Positions 42,909-51,080 of a stretch of DNA of 64,000 nucleotides are shown one piece after another. The position numbers and the translations under genes are program-made. The stretch is from Paenibacillus marchantiae (lineage in GTDB: Bacteria > Bacillota > Bacilli > Paenibacillales > Paenibacillaceae), in the NCBI RefSeq assembly GCF_028771845.1, contig NZ_CP118270.1, positions 186,001 to 250,000 on the forward strand. Direction: 5' to 3'. A model generated the notes under the pieces. The model was given only the letters and a program-made list of their open reading frames with translations. It ran no database searches and had not been told where the DNA came from. Numbering within the stretch: the first letter of the stretch is position 1; every line of letters starts with the position of its first letter.

Positions 42909-43874
42909 ATGGCTATGGAACAACCACTAACGACCAATACGCCGGTGCGGCAGGCAACACACAATCCACGCAAACGTACCCGCTGGAATTTCAAACGCAA
43001 TTGGCCGCTGCATCTGATGCTGCTGCCTTCGGTATTGCTCACATTGCTGTTCGCCTATGTGCCTATGGGCGGCATTATTATTGCGTTTCAGGATTTCAAA
43101 CCATGGCTGGGATTCACCGGCTCCAAATGGGTAGGATGGGATAACTTCCGATTCATGTTCGAATATCCGGATAGTGTTCAGGTCATCTGGAACACCGTAC
43201 TGATTGCCGCCATGAAGATTGTGGCCGGACTCGTGGCCCCGGTCGTGTTTGCCATTTTGCTGAATGAAGTACGTAATTCCACGTTCAAACGGTTCTCACA
43301 GACGCTGGTATACCTACCCCATTTCTTGTCTTGGGTTGTACTGGGCGGCATACTGCTGGACATGCTTTCCCCCGAAGGCGGTCTGATTAACCAGGTGCTG
43401 GCGGCTGTTGGCGTTGAACCGATCTTCTTTCTGGGAGATGGCGACTGGTTCCGTGTAACCGTGGTCATCAGTGATGTATGGAAGGAATTCGGATTTGGTA
43501 CCATTGTCTTTCTTGCAGCCCTTGCGGGCATTAACCCTGCTCTGTACGAAGCTTCCGAAGTTGACGGGGCAACACGGCTTAAGCAGACCCTACACATTAC
43601 GCTGCCTGCACTCGTGCCGATGATCATTGTGGTGGGAACGCTATCACTGGGGAATATTCTTAATGCTGGATTTGACCAGATTTTCAACCTGTACAATCCA
43701 CTTGTATATGATAAAGGCGATATTATTGACACGTTTGTTTATCGGATGGGTATTTTGAATGGCAAAATGAGCTTTGCGACTGCGGTTGGTTTGTTTAAAT
43801 CCTTTGTCGCCATGTTCCTCGTTATTACTGCCTACCGGATGGCTTACAAAATCGCTAATTACCGCATTTTCTAA
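42909..43874 (+). CDS. sugar ABC transporter permease (LplB-like)
   Basis: 321 residues, six helices after a 35-residue polar tail. N-terminal LHLMLLPSVLLTLLFAYVPMGGIIIAFQDF and EAA loop ALYEASEVDGATRLKQTLHITLPALVP mark the LplB family. AAGGAGGG precedes the ATG. First of two permeases for the split uptake system. Confidence 0.94.
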   Translation: MAMEQPLTTNTPVRQATHNPRKRTRWNFKRNWPLHLMLLPSVLLTLLFAYVPMGGIIIAFQDFKPWLGFTGSKWVGWDNFRFMFEYPDSVQVIWNTVLIAAMKIVAGLVAPVVFAILLNEVRNSTFKRFSQTLVYLPHFLSWVVLGGILLDMLSPEGGLINQVLAAVGVEPIFFLGDGDWFRVTVVISDVWKEFGFGTIVFLAALAGINPALYEASEVDGATRLKQTLHITLPALVPMIIVVGTLSLGNILNAGFDQIFNLYNPLVYDKGDIIDTFVYRMGILNGKMSFATAVGLFKSFVAMFLVITAYRMAYKIANYRIF

Positions 43875-43886
43875 GGAGGAATTAAG

Positions 43887-44765
43887 GTGTATCACAAAAC
43901 GACCGGATACCGTATATTTAACGGCTTCAACCTGTTCTTCATCGCGGCCGTCTCGCTGCTGTGTGTGCTGCCGCTTGTCCACATTCTGGCGGTTTCCTTC
44001 AGCGGTAAAGCAGCAGCTTCCGCCAATCTGGTAACGCTCTGGCCGATTGATTTTACAGTCGACGCTTATACCAAAACGTTTGGTAACAGTAACTTTCTTA
44101 GCGCGCTCTGGATCTCAGTGCAACGTACCGTGTTCGGTACGCTGCTCAGTATGGTGCTGGTCACCTTAACAGCCTATCCTTTATCCAAGGAAAGTCTGAA
44201 CTTCAAGGGACGTTCACTGTACGCGTGGTTTTTCATCTTCACGATGCTGTTCAGTGGCGGACTGATCCCTTCCTATATCCTGATTCAAAAGCTGGGACTG
44301 ATCAACACCATGTGGGCTCTGATTTTGCCGGGCGCTGTGGCGGTCTGGAACCTGATTCTCATGATGAACTTCTTCCGTAACGTGCCCAAAGAGCTAGAAG
44401 AAGCGGCGTTCATCGATGGTGCCAACCATATCACCACATTGTTCCGCATCTATCTGCCTGTGTCCATGCCGGCCATTGCAACGATCTCCCTATTCACCAT
44501 GGTGGGGCAGTGGAATTCCTGGTTCGACGGGTTGATCTATATGAATGACGCAGCCAAATATCCGCTCGCTACGTTAATGCAAACCATTATCGTGCAACAG
44601 GATTTCTCCAATATGAATGTCGATGCGACGCAGCTTCAGAACATGTCGCAGCGTACCGTTAACGCAGCCCAGATCTTTATTGGGGCACTGCCAATCCTCC
44701 TCGTGTATCCATTCTTGCAGCGTTTCTTTGTAAAAGGAATTGTGCTTGGGGCCGTAAAAGAATAG
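43887..44765 (+). CDS. carbohydrate ABC transporter permease (YtcP/LplC-like)
   Basis: 292 residues with six helices; EAA loop KELEEAAFIDGANHITTLFRIYLPVSMP. GTG start at 43887 with AAGGAGGAATTAAG upstream, 12 nt after the first permease. Ends with the usual VKGIVLGAVKE tail. No ATPase gene is present, so a shared ATPase elsewhere is presumed. Confidence 0.94.
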   Translation: MYHKTTGYRIFNGFNLFFIAAVSLLCVLPLVHILAVSFSGKAAASANLVTLWPIDFTVDAYTKTFGNSNFLSALWISVQRTVFGTLLSMVLVTLTAYPLSKESLNFKGRSLYAWFFIFTMLFSGGLIPSYILIQKLGLINTMWALILPGAVAVWNLILMMNFFRNVPKELEEAAFIDGANHITTLFRIYLPVSMPAIATISLFTMVGQWNSWFDGLIYMNDAAKYPLATLMQTIIVQQDFSNMNVDATQLQNMSQRTVNAAQIFIGALPILLVYPFLQRFFVKGIVLGAVKE

Positions 44766-44802
44766 GGTTCGTATACTAAAACTGAATGCATTCGCATCAT
44801 TT

Positions 44803-44848
44803 CATCCCGAGGTTTATAACGCGCCGTTATTTACTTCGGGATGTCTTT
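44803..44848 (+). terminator. terminator after the permease pair, overlapping the Spo0E-like gene
   Basis: CATCCCGA and TCGGGATG arms with a nested ATAACG-CGC-CGTTAT hairpin, then TCTTT. It overlaps the 3' end of the convergent gene. Confidence 0.6.
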
Positions 44849-45009
44849 CCGCGAATGGCATTGTTATATTGATTAATGAGTTCATCCAGAACCATCGATT
44901 GACGAATGACCTCCGGATGCCACAGTTCTTTATGAGCGTTTGCAATCTGGTAGAGCCTCTGTCGTGCCTTTTCGATACATTCCTGAATGGTTTCCGGATT
45001 ATGCACCAT
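44827..45009 (-). CDS. Spo0E-like aspartyl-phosphate phosphatase
   Basis: 60 residues, about the family's usual size. Two amphipathic helices: ETIQECIEKARQRLYQIANAHK and EVIRQSMVLDELINQYNNAI, the second carrying the SxxLDxLI signature of Spo0E, which dephosphorylates Spo0A~P and delays sporulation. GGCGGGAG stands close before the ATG. This supports a spore-former. An overlapping longer frame has no such features. Confidence 0.85.
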   Translation of the reverse strand: MVHNPETIQECIEKARQRLYQIANAHKELWHPEVIRQSMVLDELINQYNNAIRGKTSRSK

Positions 45010-45177
45010 ACTCCCGCCCCCTGTTGTCCTTCAATATCCTCCATCCAAAAAAGACCATCTATTATAATATTCGGAACAAAGGGAGCTTCACATTACCCCA
45101 AAATCGAATTTATGGTTATTTTTTCTTGTACAGGTTGAAATAAGGATGAGCAATGGACTCAGATGTGGCAAAATACG

Positions 45178-45218
45178 AAAAAATACCGGATAGGCCTATC
45201 AGCCTTATCCGGTATTTT
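45178..45218 (-). terminator. terminator of the MarR-type gene
   Basis: AAAATACCGGATA and TATCCGGTATTTT arms with a GGC/GCC inner pair; T6 on the minus strand, usable in both directions. Confidence 0.85.
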
Positions 45219-45281
45219 GCTATAGCTACATTTATTGTTCGCAGAAACCTGCACACCATTTCCTTATGAAATATTATGTGG

Positions 45282-45992
45282 CTAGTCCTCATAGTCTACA
45301 AAAAAAACATCATTTAATATGGTTTTTGCTTTCTTCAAATTACGGGAATCCAACTTGTTGAGCATAGACATGATTTCGCTCATTTCATCGGTCATCGATG
45401 TAGAACTATTGGCCCTATGAGCTTCTGAATCCTTGCTTGTAGGCGCCTCTCTTGAGACGAGTTCAGTGGCCTCCTCCTCTGTCTGCGAATGAATCCATGA
45501 TGTATGCAATGTCTTCTGGAGGGTGTTGACGAGAAACTGTAACTCATCCTCGTTATACCGTTGCAAGAAATGATGAACCCCAAGATCAATCTGATGATGC
45601 AGGCCCTGATGCAAACGATAAATCTCTTTTCCGAGCGATGTGGTACGGAATAGAACTTCTTTTTTGTTATCCGGAAGTGACTCGGTTACGATGATGTTTT
45701 GAGACACGAGTCTTCTCGTGATTTTGGAGACAGTCCCTTTGGAGAAGCCGAATTGTTTTGAAATGGTTATGCCGTTTACTGGCTCGAGTGTACCAATAGC
45801 ATCCAGCACATGCAGCATCGTCACCGTCATTTCTTTGATTAGCTCTTCAACAGCCGGATTAGGACTATTTTGGAGCAACCACTGTTTTTCTTCGTCATCT
45901 TCTGATTGGAATCTGATCTGTATATCTTTCACTGCTTCCAATACTTCTTGAATTAAGTGATCTCTATTTTGATTTTCCGATGGGTTGATCAT
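45282..45992 (-). CDS. MarR-type transcriptional regulator with C-terminal extension
   Basis: 236 residues. Residues 40-160 form a MarR winged helix (TVTMLHVLDAIGTLEPVNGITISKQFGFSKGTVSKITRRLVSQNIIVTESLPDNKKEVLFRTTSLGKEIY). A 70-residue acidic tail (160-236) is not part of the family core and ends in a helix (SEIMSMLNKLDSRNLKKAKTIL). TTGGAGG precedes the ATG. Divergent from the monooxygenase; three GTTTC-n-GAAAC dyads lie between them, so this protein probably represses both. Confidence 0.85.
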   Translation of the reverse strand: MINPSENQNRDHLIQEVLEAVKDIQIRFQSEDDEEKQWLLQNSPNPAVEELIKEMTVTMLHVLDAIGTLEPVNGITISKQFGFSKGTVSKITRRLVSQNIIVTESLPDNKKEVLFRTTSLGKEIYRLHQGLHHQIDLGVHHFLQRYNEDELQFLVNTLQKTLHTSWIHSQTEEEATELVSREAPTSKDSEAHRANSSTSMTDEMSEIMSMLNKLDSRNLKKAKTILNDVFFVDYED

Positions 45993-46055
45993 TCAATTTT
46001 CCTCCAACGATTGTTAGCTTCATACCAGTATATCAGGGTATGTCCGACAATTAAA

Positions 46056-46135
46056 GTTTCCTGGAAACAATATTGACAGCAGTAAAGGATTAAATTATGA
46101 TTGTTTCATCGGAAACCAAAAAGTTTCTCAGAAAT
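46056..46135 (+). promoter_or_regulatory. monooxygenase promoter with three MarR-type dyads
   Basis: TTGACA (46073-46078), 17 bp, TATGAT (46096-46101): strong promoter. Dyads GTTTCCTGGAAAC (46056-46068, directly upstream of the -35), GTTTCATCGGAAAC (46103-46116, at the start point) and GTTTCTCAGAAAT (46123-46135, imperfect). The first also abuts a TATACT/TTTAAT promoter for the divergent marR-type gene. Confidence 0.75.
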
Positions 46136-46169
46136 AATAAACAAAGCATGATATCTCATCCATTGCGAT

Positions 46170-47732
46170 ATGGGTGATCAGGAGGAGATTCAACTGACCC
46201 AACATTACGATATTGACGTACTCATCGCTGGAGCTGGACCGACTGGCTCCGCTCTTGCAGTCGACCTGCTTCGACGCGGCCTTCGTGTCCGACTCGTTGA
46301 CAAAGCCCCTCACGCCTTTCAAGGTTCCCGTGCCAAGGGAGTTCAACCAAGAACCCAGGAGGTTTTGGAGGACTTCGGCGTGCTGGAAGAGGCTCAGTCA
46401 GAGGGAAGTTCTTACCCGCTTGCCGGTTTTCATATTGGACCGCTAACTGTGCCTTGGCGCATGCAGCAGCAAAATAAACCAACACCGAGCGATCCGTATC
46501 CAAACATTCTCCTGTTGGCGCAACACCGAACGGATGCCATCTTACACCGCCTACTGAAACGTCTCGGCTTAACCATTGAATTTAACAACGGGTTGGAGCA
46601 ATTCGAACAGGATGCCGATGGAGTAACGGCGACTCTCTCTTCCGGTGAGAAGGTTCGCAGCAGATATCTCGTCGGAGCAGATGGAGGTTCGAGCAGCGTT
46701 CGCAAAGGGGCAGGTATCCGATTTATCGGAGAGACTACCGACTCTGACCGTACGCTCATCATTGACGGCTCGATCGACAAACTGTCTCGCAATAGGTGGC
46801 ATATGTGGCCACGCACACGTGGCACGTTTGTCGGAGCCTGCCCGCTGCCACACTCCGATCAGTTCCAAGTCATGATCAGGCTGGCACCAGATGAAAAGCC
46901 TAACCTTGACGAAGCCGCACTGGCCACTCAATTCCACAAACTCACAGGTTTGCGTCTCTACAACATTACCTGGAGTTCGGTGTTTCGCCCCAACGTTCGA
47001 CTGGCTGAACACTATCGGTCGGGACGTGTCTTCATTGCAGGCGATGCTGCTCATGTCCATACCCCGGCCGGTGCACAGGGTCTCAATACGGGTATACAGG
47101 ACGCCTATAACCTCGGCTGGAAAATAGGGCAGGTCATTGCTGGGGCACCCGATAGTCTGCTTCACAGCTACGAGGCCGAGCGTCAACCCATTGCCGCTCG
47201 AGTCCTCAGCAAATCCAGCGAGCTGTACGCCAATCTAGACAAAAATCGCCTGGCTAGCCTGAAGCGCGGAGATGAGGAGCGACAGCTTAGACTTTCGTAC
47301 CATGGTGGGCCGCTCGCGTCTAGCGAAGAATCGGCCACAAAGACCCTTCATGTCGGTGACCGGGCGCCAGATGCTCCCTGCAACGGACCTGGTGGGGAAC
47401 GGCGTCTGTTCGACATCTATCAAGGGCCTCACTTCACTTTGCTTGCCTTTGGTCCTAACGCTGCCAAGATACTTCCCAAGTTGAACTGGCCGACCAGCGG
47501 TGCCGAATTATACTGCTACGTCGTTGATACCGCACACGATTCAGAACAAAACGTCCTCCATGACTCCAGCGGCAAATTGACTCGTATCTACGGCATCACC
47601 AGCGACACGCTGGTCATGATACGGCCAGATGGTTATATCGCGAACATCATTACGACCGACTGGCAGGCAACCTTCGACAATGTAGCCAGAATGTTGGCCC
47701 CGCCATGTTCCATCGGATCCAACTCGAATTGA
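46170..47732 (+). CDS. FAD-dependent aromatic monooxygenase (rifampicin-monooxygenase-like)
   Basis: 520 residues, class A flavoprotein hydroxylase. FAD-binding GAGPTGS (21-27), the DG motif YLVGADGGSSSVRK, and GRVFIAGDAAHVHTPAGAQGLNTGIQDA (flavin-ribityl). C-terminal thioredoxin-like domain (about 400-510). The group includes PheA/TfdB and rifampicin monooxygenases, and a MarR regulator next door suits a detoxification or resistance role. Start uncertain: the ATG at 46170 has no ribosome site, while AGGAGGAG inside the frame is ideally placed for a CTG start at 46194, which would give TQHYDIDVLIAGAG. Confidence 0.85.
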   Translation: MGDQEEIQLTQHYDIDVLIAGAGPTGSALAVDLLRRGLRVRLVDKAPHAFQGSRAKGVQPRTQEVLEDFGVLEEAQSEGSSYPLAGFHIGPLTVPWRMQQQNKPTPSDPYPNILLLAQHRTDAILHRLLKRLGLTIEFNNGLEQFEQDADGVTATLSSGEKVRSRYLVGADGGSSSVRKGAGIRFIGETTDSDRTLIIDGSIDKLSRNRWHMWPRTRGTFVGACPLPHSDQFQVMIRLAPDEKPNLDEAALATQFHKLTGLRLYNITWSSVFRPNVRLAEHYRSGRVFIAGDAAHVHTPAGAQGLNTGIQDAYNLGWKIGQVIAGAPDSLLHSYEAERQPIAARVLSKSSELYANLDKNRLASLKRGDEERQLRLSYHGGPLASSEESATKTLHVGDRAPDAPCNGPGGERRLFDIYQGPHFTLLAFGPNAAKILPKLNWPTSGAELYCYVVDTAHDSEQNVLHDSSGKLTRIYGITSDTLVMIRPDGYIANIITTDWQATFDNVARMLAPPCSIGSNSN

Positions 47733-47818
47733 AGCTCATGCGAGACTATGAAAGCTAGTGCAGTTAATGTATGAGGGTCGTCTTTCAACCCGCCCATATA
47801 TGTGGCTTACTTAAACTC

Positions 47819-47866
47819 AAATAAGACCGAAAACGACCGCACTCAGCGGTCATTTCCGGTCTATTT
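47819..47866. terminator. bidirectional terminator
   Basis: AATAAGACCG...CGGTCTATTT outer arms with inner GACCGC/GCGGTC, between convergent genes. Confidence 0.75.
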
Positions 47867-47907
47867 GTCAATAATCTTTCCATTTTGAAGTATGTGCACT
47901 GTTGAAT

Positions 47908-48924
47908 TCATCTTAATCCAATATCCTCAAAACGATTGCCGATCGTCTCTGGGAAGGCCTGCTTAATGGCATCAATGGCACGCTGTTCCGTTTCCCCTGC
48001 TTGCTCAATCAGATGGATCACCCTTAGCACATGCCCTGGTTCCTTCGCATCCCACGCTGTTGAATCCTCAACCATCTCCATCATCTGAGCATATAGGTCT
48101 GCGAGTAACACGTACGCCTGCACAACATGATTCATCTGATTGGATAAATGCTCAAGCTCTGCAACATAGGAGGCCATATCCTTTCTTGAATCAGCATAAT
48201 AGCGCAAAACAATGGCAGCTTGATCGGTTTCATATACACCAGATTGTAGGGCATCAGCAATGGCTGCATAAGCAGCGGGTCCACTTGCGTAATCCTGAGG
48301 TGGTAGCATGTAATCATGGGTCTCCCATTTGTATACGGCCTGAATTAATGATTCCTTACATACTTCCCATATGTCTACAGTTGAATGGGATTCAAGCACC
48401 TGATAGTACCAGTATGGTGTACTGTTCCGACCAAAAGAATCATAGGGCAGACAAATGACTTCATTTTCTTGACTCTCACAAATGAACAGCATCTGCTCCC
48501 CATCATCATATCCAGTGCAAATGACAAACTGGTCATGCCATAGAATGGCCCCTACACCCCGGTCAATGGAAGCTTTAATATCCAACAGGGCCTGCTTCTG
48601 ATAGAGCGGAAAGGTCGGCTCGAACGAAAATCCCCCGTGTTGTCCGGTCGTGACGCCAATGAAATCAGAAGCTACAAAGTTCTCGGCCATCCAGTTGTAT
48701 GCTGAGATCGATTCTGTCGTTAGACGCCGATCCACTACTAATCGAAATACACTTGCGGTCATACCCGCAATCATGTGACGCGGTAAATCCGTCCACTGCT
48801 TGTGCATCAGAATGCGATACATCGCATCGATGTACGAGCCTGCACCGCTCCAGGATCGTTGTTCATCTGCCAAATTCTGAGTCTGTGGAAAACGAATCAA
48901 ATCCGGCAGTATTTTACTCCTCAT
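47908..48924 (-). CDS. C39-peptidase/BtrH-like fold protein, paralogue B
   Basis: 338 residues, cytoplasmic. Contains the GYDDGEQMLFI segment and a C-terminal helical part (ASGPAAYAAIADALQSGVYETDQAAIVLRYYADSRKDM) shared with the next gene, with which it is clearly paralogous through most of its length. The layout is like BtrH-N/C39-like domain proteins, but no catalytic Cys near the N-terminus is visible. ATG 48924 with GGAGGATAAG upstream. Third gene of the cassette. Function unknown. Confidence 0.65.
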   Translation of the reverse strand: MRSKILPDLIRFPQTQNLADEQRSWSGAGSYIDAMYRILMHKQWTDLPRHMIAGMTASVFRLVVDRRLTTESISAYNWMAENFVASDFIGVTTGQHGGFSFEPTFPLYQKQALLDIKASIDRGVGAILWHDQFVICTGYDDGEQMLFICESQENEVICLPYDSFGRNSTPYWYYQVLESHSTVDIWEVCKESLIQAVYKWETHDYMLPPQDYASGPAAYAAIADALQSGVYETDQAAIVLRYYADSRKDMASYVAELEHLSNQMNHVVQAYVLLADLYAQMMEMVEDSTAWDAKEPGHVLRVIHLIEQAGETEQRAIDAIKQAFPETIGNRFEDIGLR

Positions 48925-48943
48925 CACCTTATCCTCCCTCCCC

Positions 48944-49942
48944 CTACCTTGCTGAATGTGCTCCCCACCGTGGTACAGTGTTGCGTTTACGATCAGGATA
49001 CTTCGAGGAGATCAAACGAAAATAATCAACAGCCTGCTCTTCCAATGCTTTCGCTTCCAATAAAACCTGTGCCAGCTTCTCTGTTGCGTCTGTCTGCATA
49101 ATACATCTGTTATGTTCCTGAATTATGCATCCCTTCATCTGTATAATCAATGCTCCAAGCTGTTCATAACATGCATAGGCTTGGTCCAGTTCGGTCCATA
49201 TGCCCCGCGCATCCTGCAAATACATCTGAATTTCAGTTCTGGACTGGCAATAGGATTCCAAAATATACGCAGCACCCGATTGATCGTAATCTCCACTCCG
49301 AAGGGCTTGCACCCACACGTCATACGCCAGTCTGCCCGAAGCGATATTCCGATCAGGCAGCAGTCGATAAGGAATATCCCAATCCTCAATCGCCAATCTC
49401 AATGATTCCAACAGCATCTCTTGTTCGGGCATATGTACCTGGTCACCAAAGACCTGACAATACCAGAACCCGGTGAAGTTCAATCCGAAATTGTCATACA
49501 GCAAAATCTGTGGTTCCTTACTCCAGCCATCTTGCACGTAAAAGATGCGATCACCGTCATCATACCCATGAATGACACCAAATTCCGGAATCCAGTAGAT
49601 CACCCCGATGCCTTCATCCAGACTGCGCTTCACCCAATTTACCGCATCCCGCTGGTAATACCCGAATGTGGAATGACGTGTCCGTCCCCCATCCCAGATC
49701 GTGAATATCCCCAAGTTATCGATTCCAGGGCGATGGGATTCTCCCCATTGACCATAGGCTGTAACCGACATGGGCAGTAGTCTGCGATGCACTGAAAGTT
49801 TGAATGCCATACCCGTATATCCAGCGAGCACATACTTGGAAGCCTGAAACAGACCCGCATGGGTCAATACAGCGTGTAGGCTATCCACATACGATTTGGA
49901 CTCCCGCTTCATGATCAGGTTGTCTAACACAACTTCAGTCAA
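48944..49942 (-). CDS. C39-peptidase/BtrH-like fold protein, paralogue A
   Basis: 332 residues from a probable TTG start at 49942, which has GAGAGGAGA at good spacing; an ATG six codons upstream lacks a site. Shares with paralogue B the VKRSLDEGIGVIYW / GYDDGDRIFYVQDG core and ASGRLAYDVWVQALRSGDYDQSGAAYILESY. Cytoplasmic, no signal peptide. Second gene of the cassette, 26 nt after the HTH gene. Confidence 0.65.
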   Translation of the reverse strand: MTEVVLDNLIMKRESKSYVDSLHAVLTHAGLFQASKYVLAGYTGMAFKLSVHRRLLPMSVTAYGQWGESHRPGIDNLGIFTIWDGGRTRHSTFGYYQRDAVNWVKRSLDEGIGVIYWIPEFGVIHGYDDGDRIFYVQDGWSKEPQILLYDNFGLNFTGFWYCQVFGDQVHMPEQEMLLESLRLAIEDWDIPYRLLPDRNIASGRLAYDVWVQALRSGDYDQSGAAYILESYCQSRTEIQMYLQDARGIWTELDQAYACYEQLGALIIQMKGCIIQEHNRCIMQTDATEKLAQVLLEAKALEEQAVDYFRLISSKYPDRKRNTVPRWGAHSAR

Positions 49943-49967
49943 AAAAAATCTCCTCTCCATGGTTGTT

Positions 49968-50264
49968 CTAATTCACGTTGGCCTTGTGCTGTACGGCGAG
50001 CCTATCGATTATGCTTTCAGCACTTTGTTGCAGCTTTCGTCTAAGCCACGATGGAGACAACAATTCCTCCCACTCACTAATGAACAAATGCTGTAGCCCC
50101 CGATATTTTGCTATATTCACCAGGGGGGCACGTAGAGAAATCGCCATATATTCGATATCACGCTGGGCCTGGCGCCGGGATATTTCAAATTCACGTGCAA
50201 GCCAGCTGCTGTTCGGAAAACGTCCACTCCGAATCTGCTCGTCAAACCAGTGAATACGATGCAT
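49968..50264 (-). CDS. small winged-helix DNA-binding protein (WYL-regulator N-terminus without WYL)
   Basis: 98 residues. MHRIHWFDEQIRSGRFPNSSWLAREFEISRRQAQRDIEYM is the HTH_11/DeoR-like start of YafY/WYL regulators, including the RQAQRDIEYM recognition helix. The WYL ligand domain is absent; the rest is a helical tail. ATG 50264 has AGGGGGCGGGG upstream at about 10 nt. First gene of the cassette with paralogues A and B; probably their regulator. Confidence 0.75.
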   Translation of the reverse strand: MHRIHWFDEQIRSGRFPNSSWLAREFEISRRQAQRDIEYMAISLRAPLVNIAKYRGLQHLFISEWEELLSPSWLRRKLQQSAESIIDRLAVQHKANVN

Positions 50265-50311
50265 ATTGCTCATTTCCCCGCCCCCTGGCTTATTCCGTAT
50301 TTCGTAATTGT

Positions 50312-50320
50312 ATTATACCA
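50312..50320 (-). promoter_or_regulatory. extended -10 promoter of the cassette
   Basis: Minus strand TGGTATAAT, a perfect -10 with the TG extension and only a weak -35. It lies directly downstream of the previous gene's terminator. Predicted start near 50305. Confidence 0.65.
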
Positions 50321-50350
50321 AAAGACATGGCCCGTTCCGAAGAACAGGCC
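50320..50350 (-). terminator. terminator of the zinc-ribbon gene
   Basis: GGCCTGTTC-TTCG-GAACGGGCC on the minus strand followed by ATGTCTTTT; tetraloop hairpin. Confidence 0.75.
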
Positions 50351-50357
50351 TGTTATA

Positions 50358-50546
50358 TTATACGGTTACCTTGTCCACTCTGGACTGCACAGCTTTGGAG
50401 CATTTCTTGCATACTTTCAAACTTGTACCATCAGTTTTCGTTTGCGAATACAACAATTTAATCCGGGTGCTGCTGCACACCGGGCATGTTCCTCTTCCTC
50501 GGGATGGTAGATTCCACAGGACGCGTCCTCTTTTTGTTTTTGCCAA
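50358..50546 (-). CDS. small zinc-ribbon protein
   Basis: 62 residues. TTG start at 50546 with AAAGAGGTTC upstream; the protein begins AKTKRGRVLWNLPSRGRGTCPVC and contains C-P-V-C (about 20-23) and C-K-K-C (about 47-50), a four-cysteine zinc ribbon, in a very basic chain like ribosomal or RNA-binding zinc ribbons. A TATAAT promoter with a palindrome at its -35 precedes it. Family not recognised. Confidence 0.6.
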   Translation of the reverse strand: MAKTKRGRVLWNLPSRGRGTCPVCSSTRIKLLYSQTKTDGTSLKVCKKCSKAVQSRVDKVTV

Positions 50547-50589
50547 CGTTTGTGAACCTCTTTTCGATATGGTTTGTGTGTTCACCGTT

Positions 50590-50622
50590 ATTATAGAGGG
50601 CATGGTACGACATAGAATGTCG
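50590..50622 (-). promoter_or_regulatory. zinc-ribbon gene promoter with palindrome
   Basis: Minus strand TATAAT at 50590-50595. The dyad CGACAT-AGA-ATGTCG (50608-50622) covers the -35 position; no good -35 is visible. Confidence 0.5.
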
Positions 50623-50647
50623 CAGCAGTATGGAATATACCCAACAT

Positions 50648-50688
50648 AAAAAAATGTCCCCTCTTCAACTTGAAGAAAGGACATTTTT
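50648..50688 (-). terminator. terminator of the ArsR-type gene
   Basis: AAAAATGTCC and GGACATTTTT arms with an inner TCTTCAA/TTGAAGA; T run on the minus strand. It overlaps the stop codon. Confidence 0.85.
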
Positions 50689-51011
50689 TAGGAATCATGT
50701 ATTTCAGACTGAGCTGCCGCTTGTAATAAAGGCTGCAACAGACCAGGAAAACGCACTTCCAGATCCTCGGATCTTAGCGTCAGGAAATGCTGTGTACCTT
50801 GTACTCTTACCCGAATGACTCCGGCTTCCCGCAGGGTCCGAACATGGTGTGACATCGTAGATTTTACAACAGGTACACGAAAATGACTGCATGGCTGCTC
50901 ACCATTTCTGGCTGCTTCTGTTACGATCCCAAGACGGATCGGATCACTTAATGCGTACAATACGGAAGAAAGTTCGATATCCTGCACTTGAGGATGGTGC
51001 AAAATTTTCAT
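50688..51011 (-). CDS. ArsR family transcriptional regulator
   Basis: 107 residues, winged helix: LSSVLYALSDPIRLGIVTEAARNGEQPCSHFRVPVVKSTMSHHVRTLREAGVIRVRVQGTQHFLTL. It lacks the CxC/ELCVCD metal site, so it is not a metal sensor. AAAGGAG precedes ATG 51011. Divergent from the MFS pump, with a dyad at 51081-51098 between them. Confidence 0.9.
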   Translation of the reverse strand: MKILHHPQVQDIELSSVLYALSDPIRLGIVTEAARNGEQPCSHFRVPVVKSTMSHHVRTLREAGVIRVRVQGTQHFLTLRSEDLEVRFPGLLQPLLQAAAQSEIHDS

Positions 51012-51080
51012 CGTTGTAGTCTCCTTTTTTTTCAGACTATCCATTGTATTTTAGCATAGTTCCATGATATATTTCTAATG

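Noticed and set aside
44814..45044. Alternative 76-residue frame overlapping the Spo0E-like gene
   Set aside because: The 60-residue frame has the Spo0E signature and a ribosome site; the longer one has neither.
50608..50622. LexA/SOS box
   Set aside because: CGACAT-AGA-ATGTCG is a dyad but differs from the Bacillus CGAAC-n4-GTTCG consensus.
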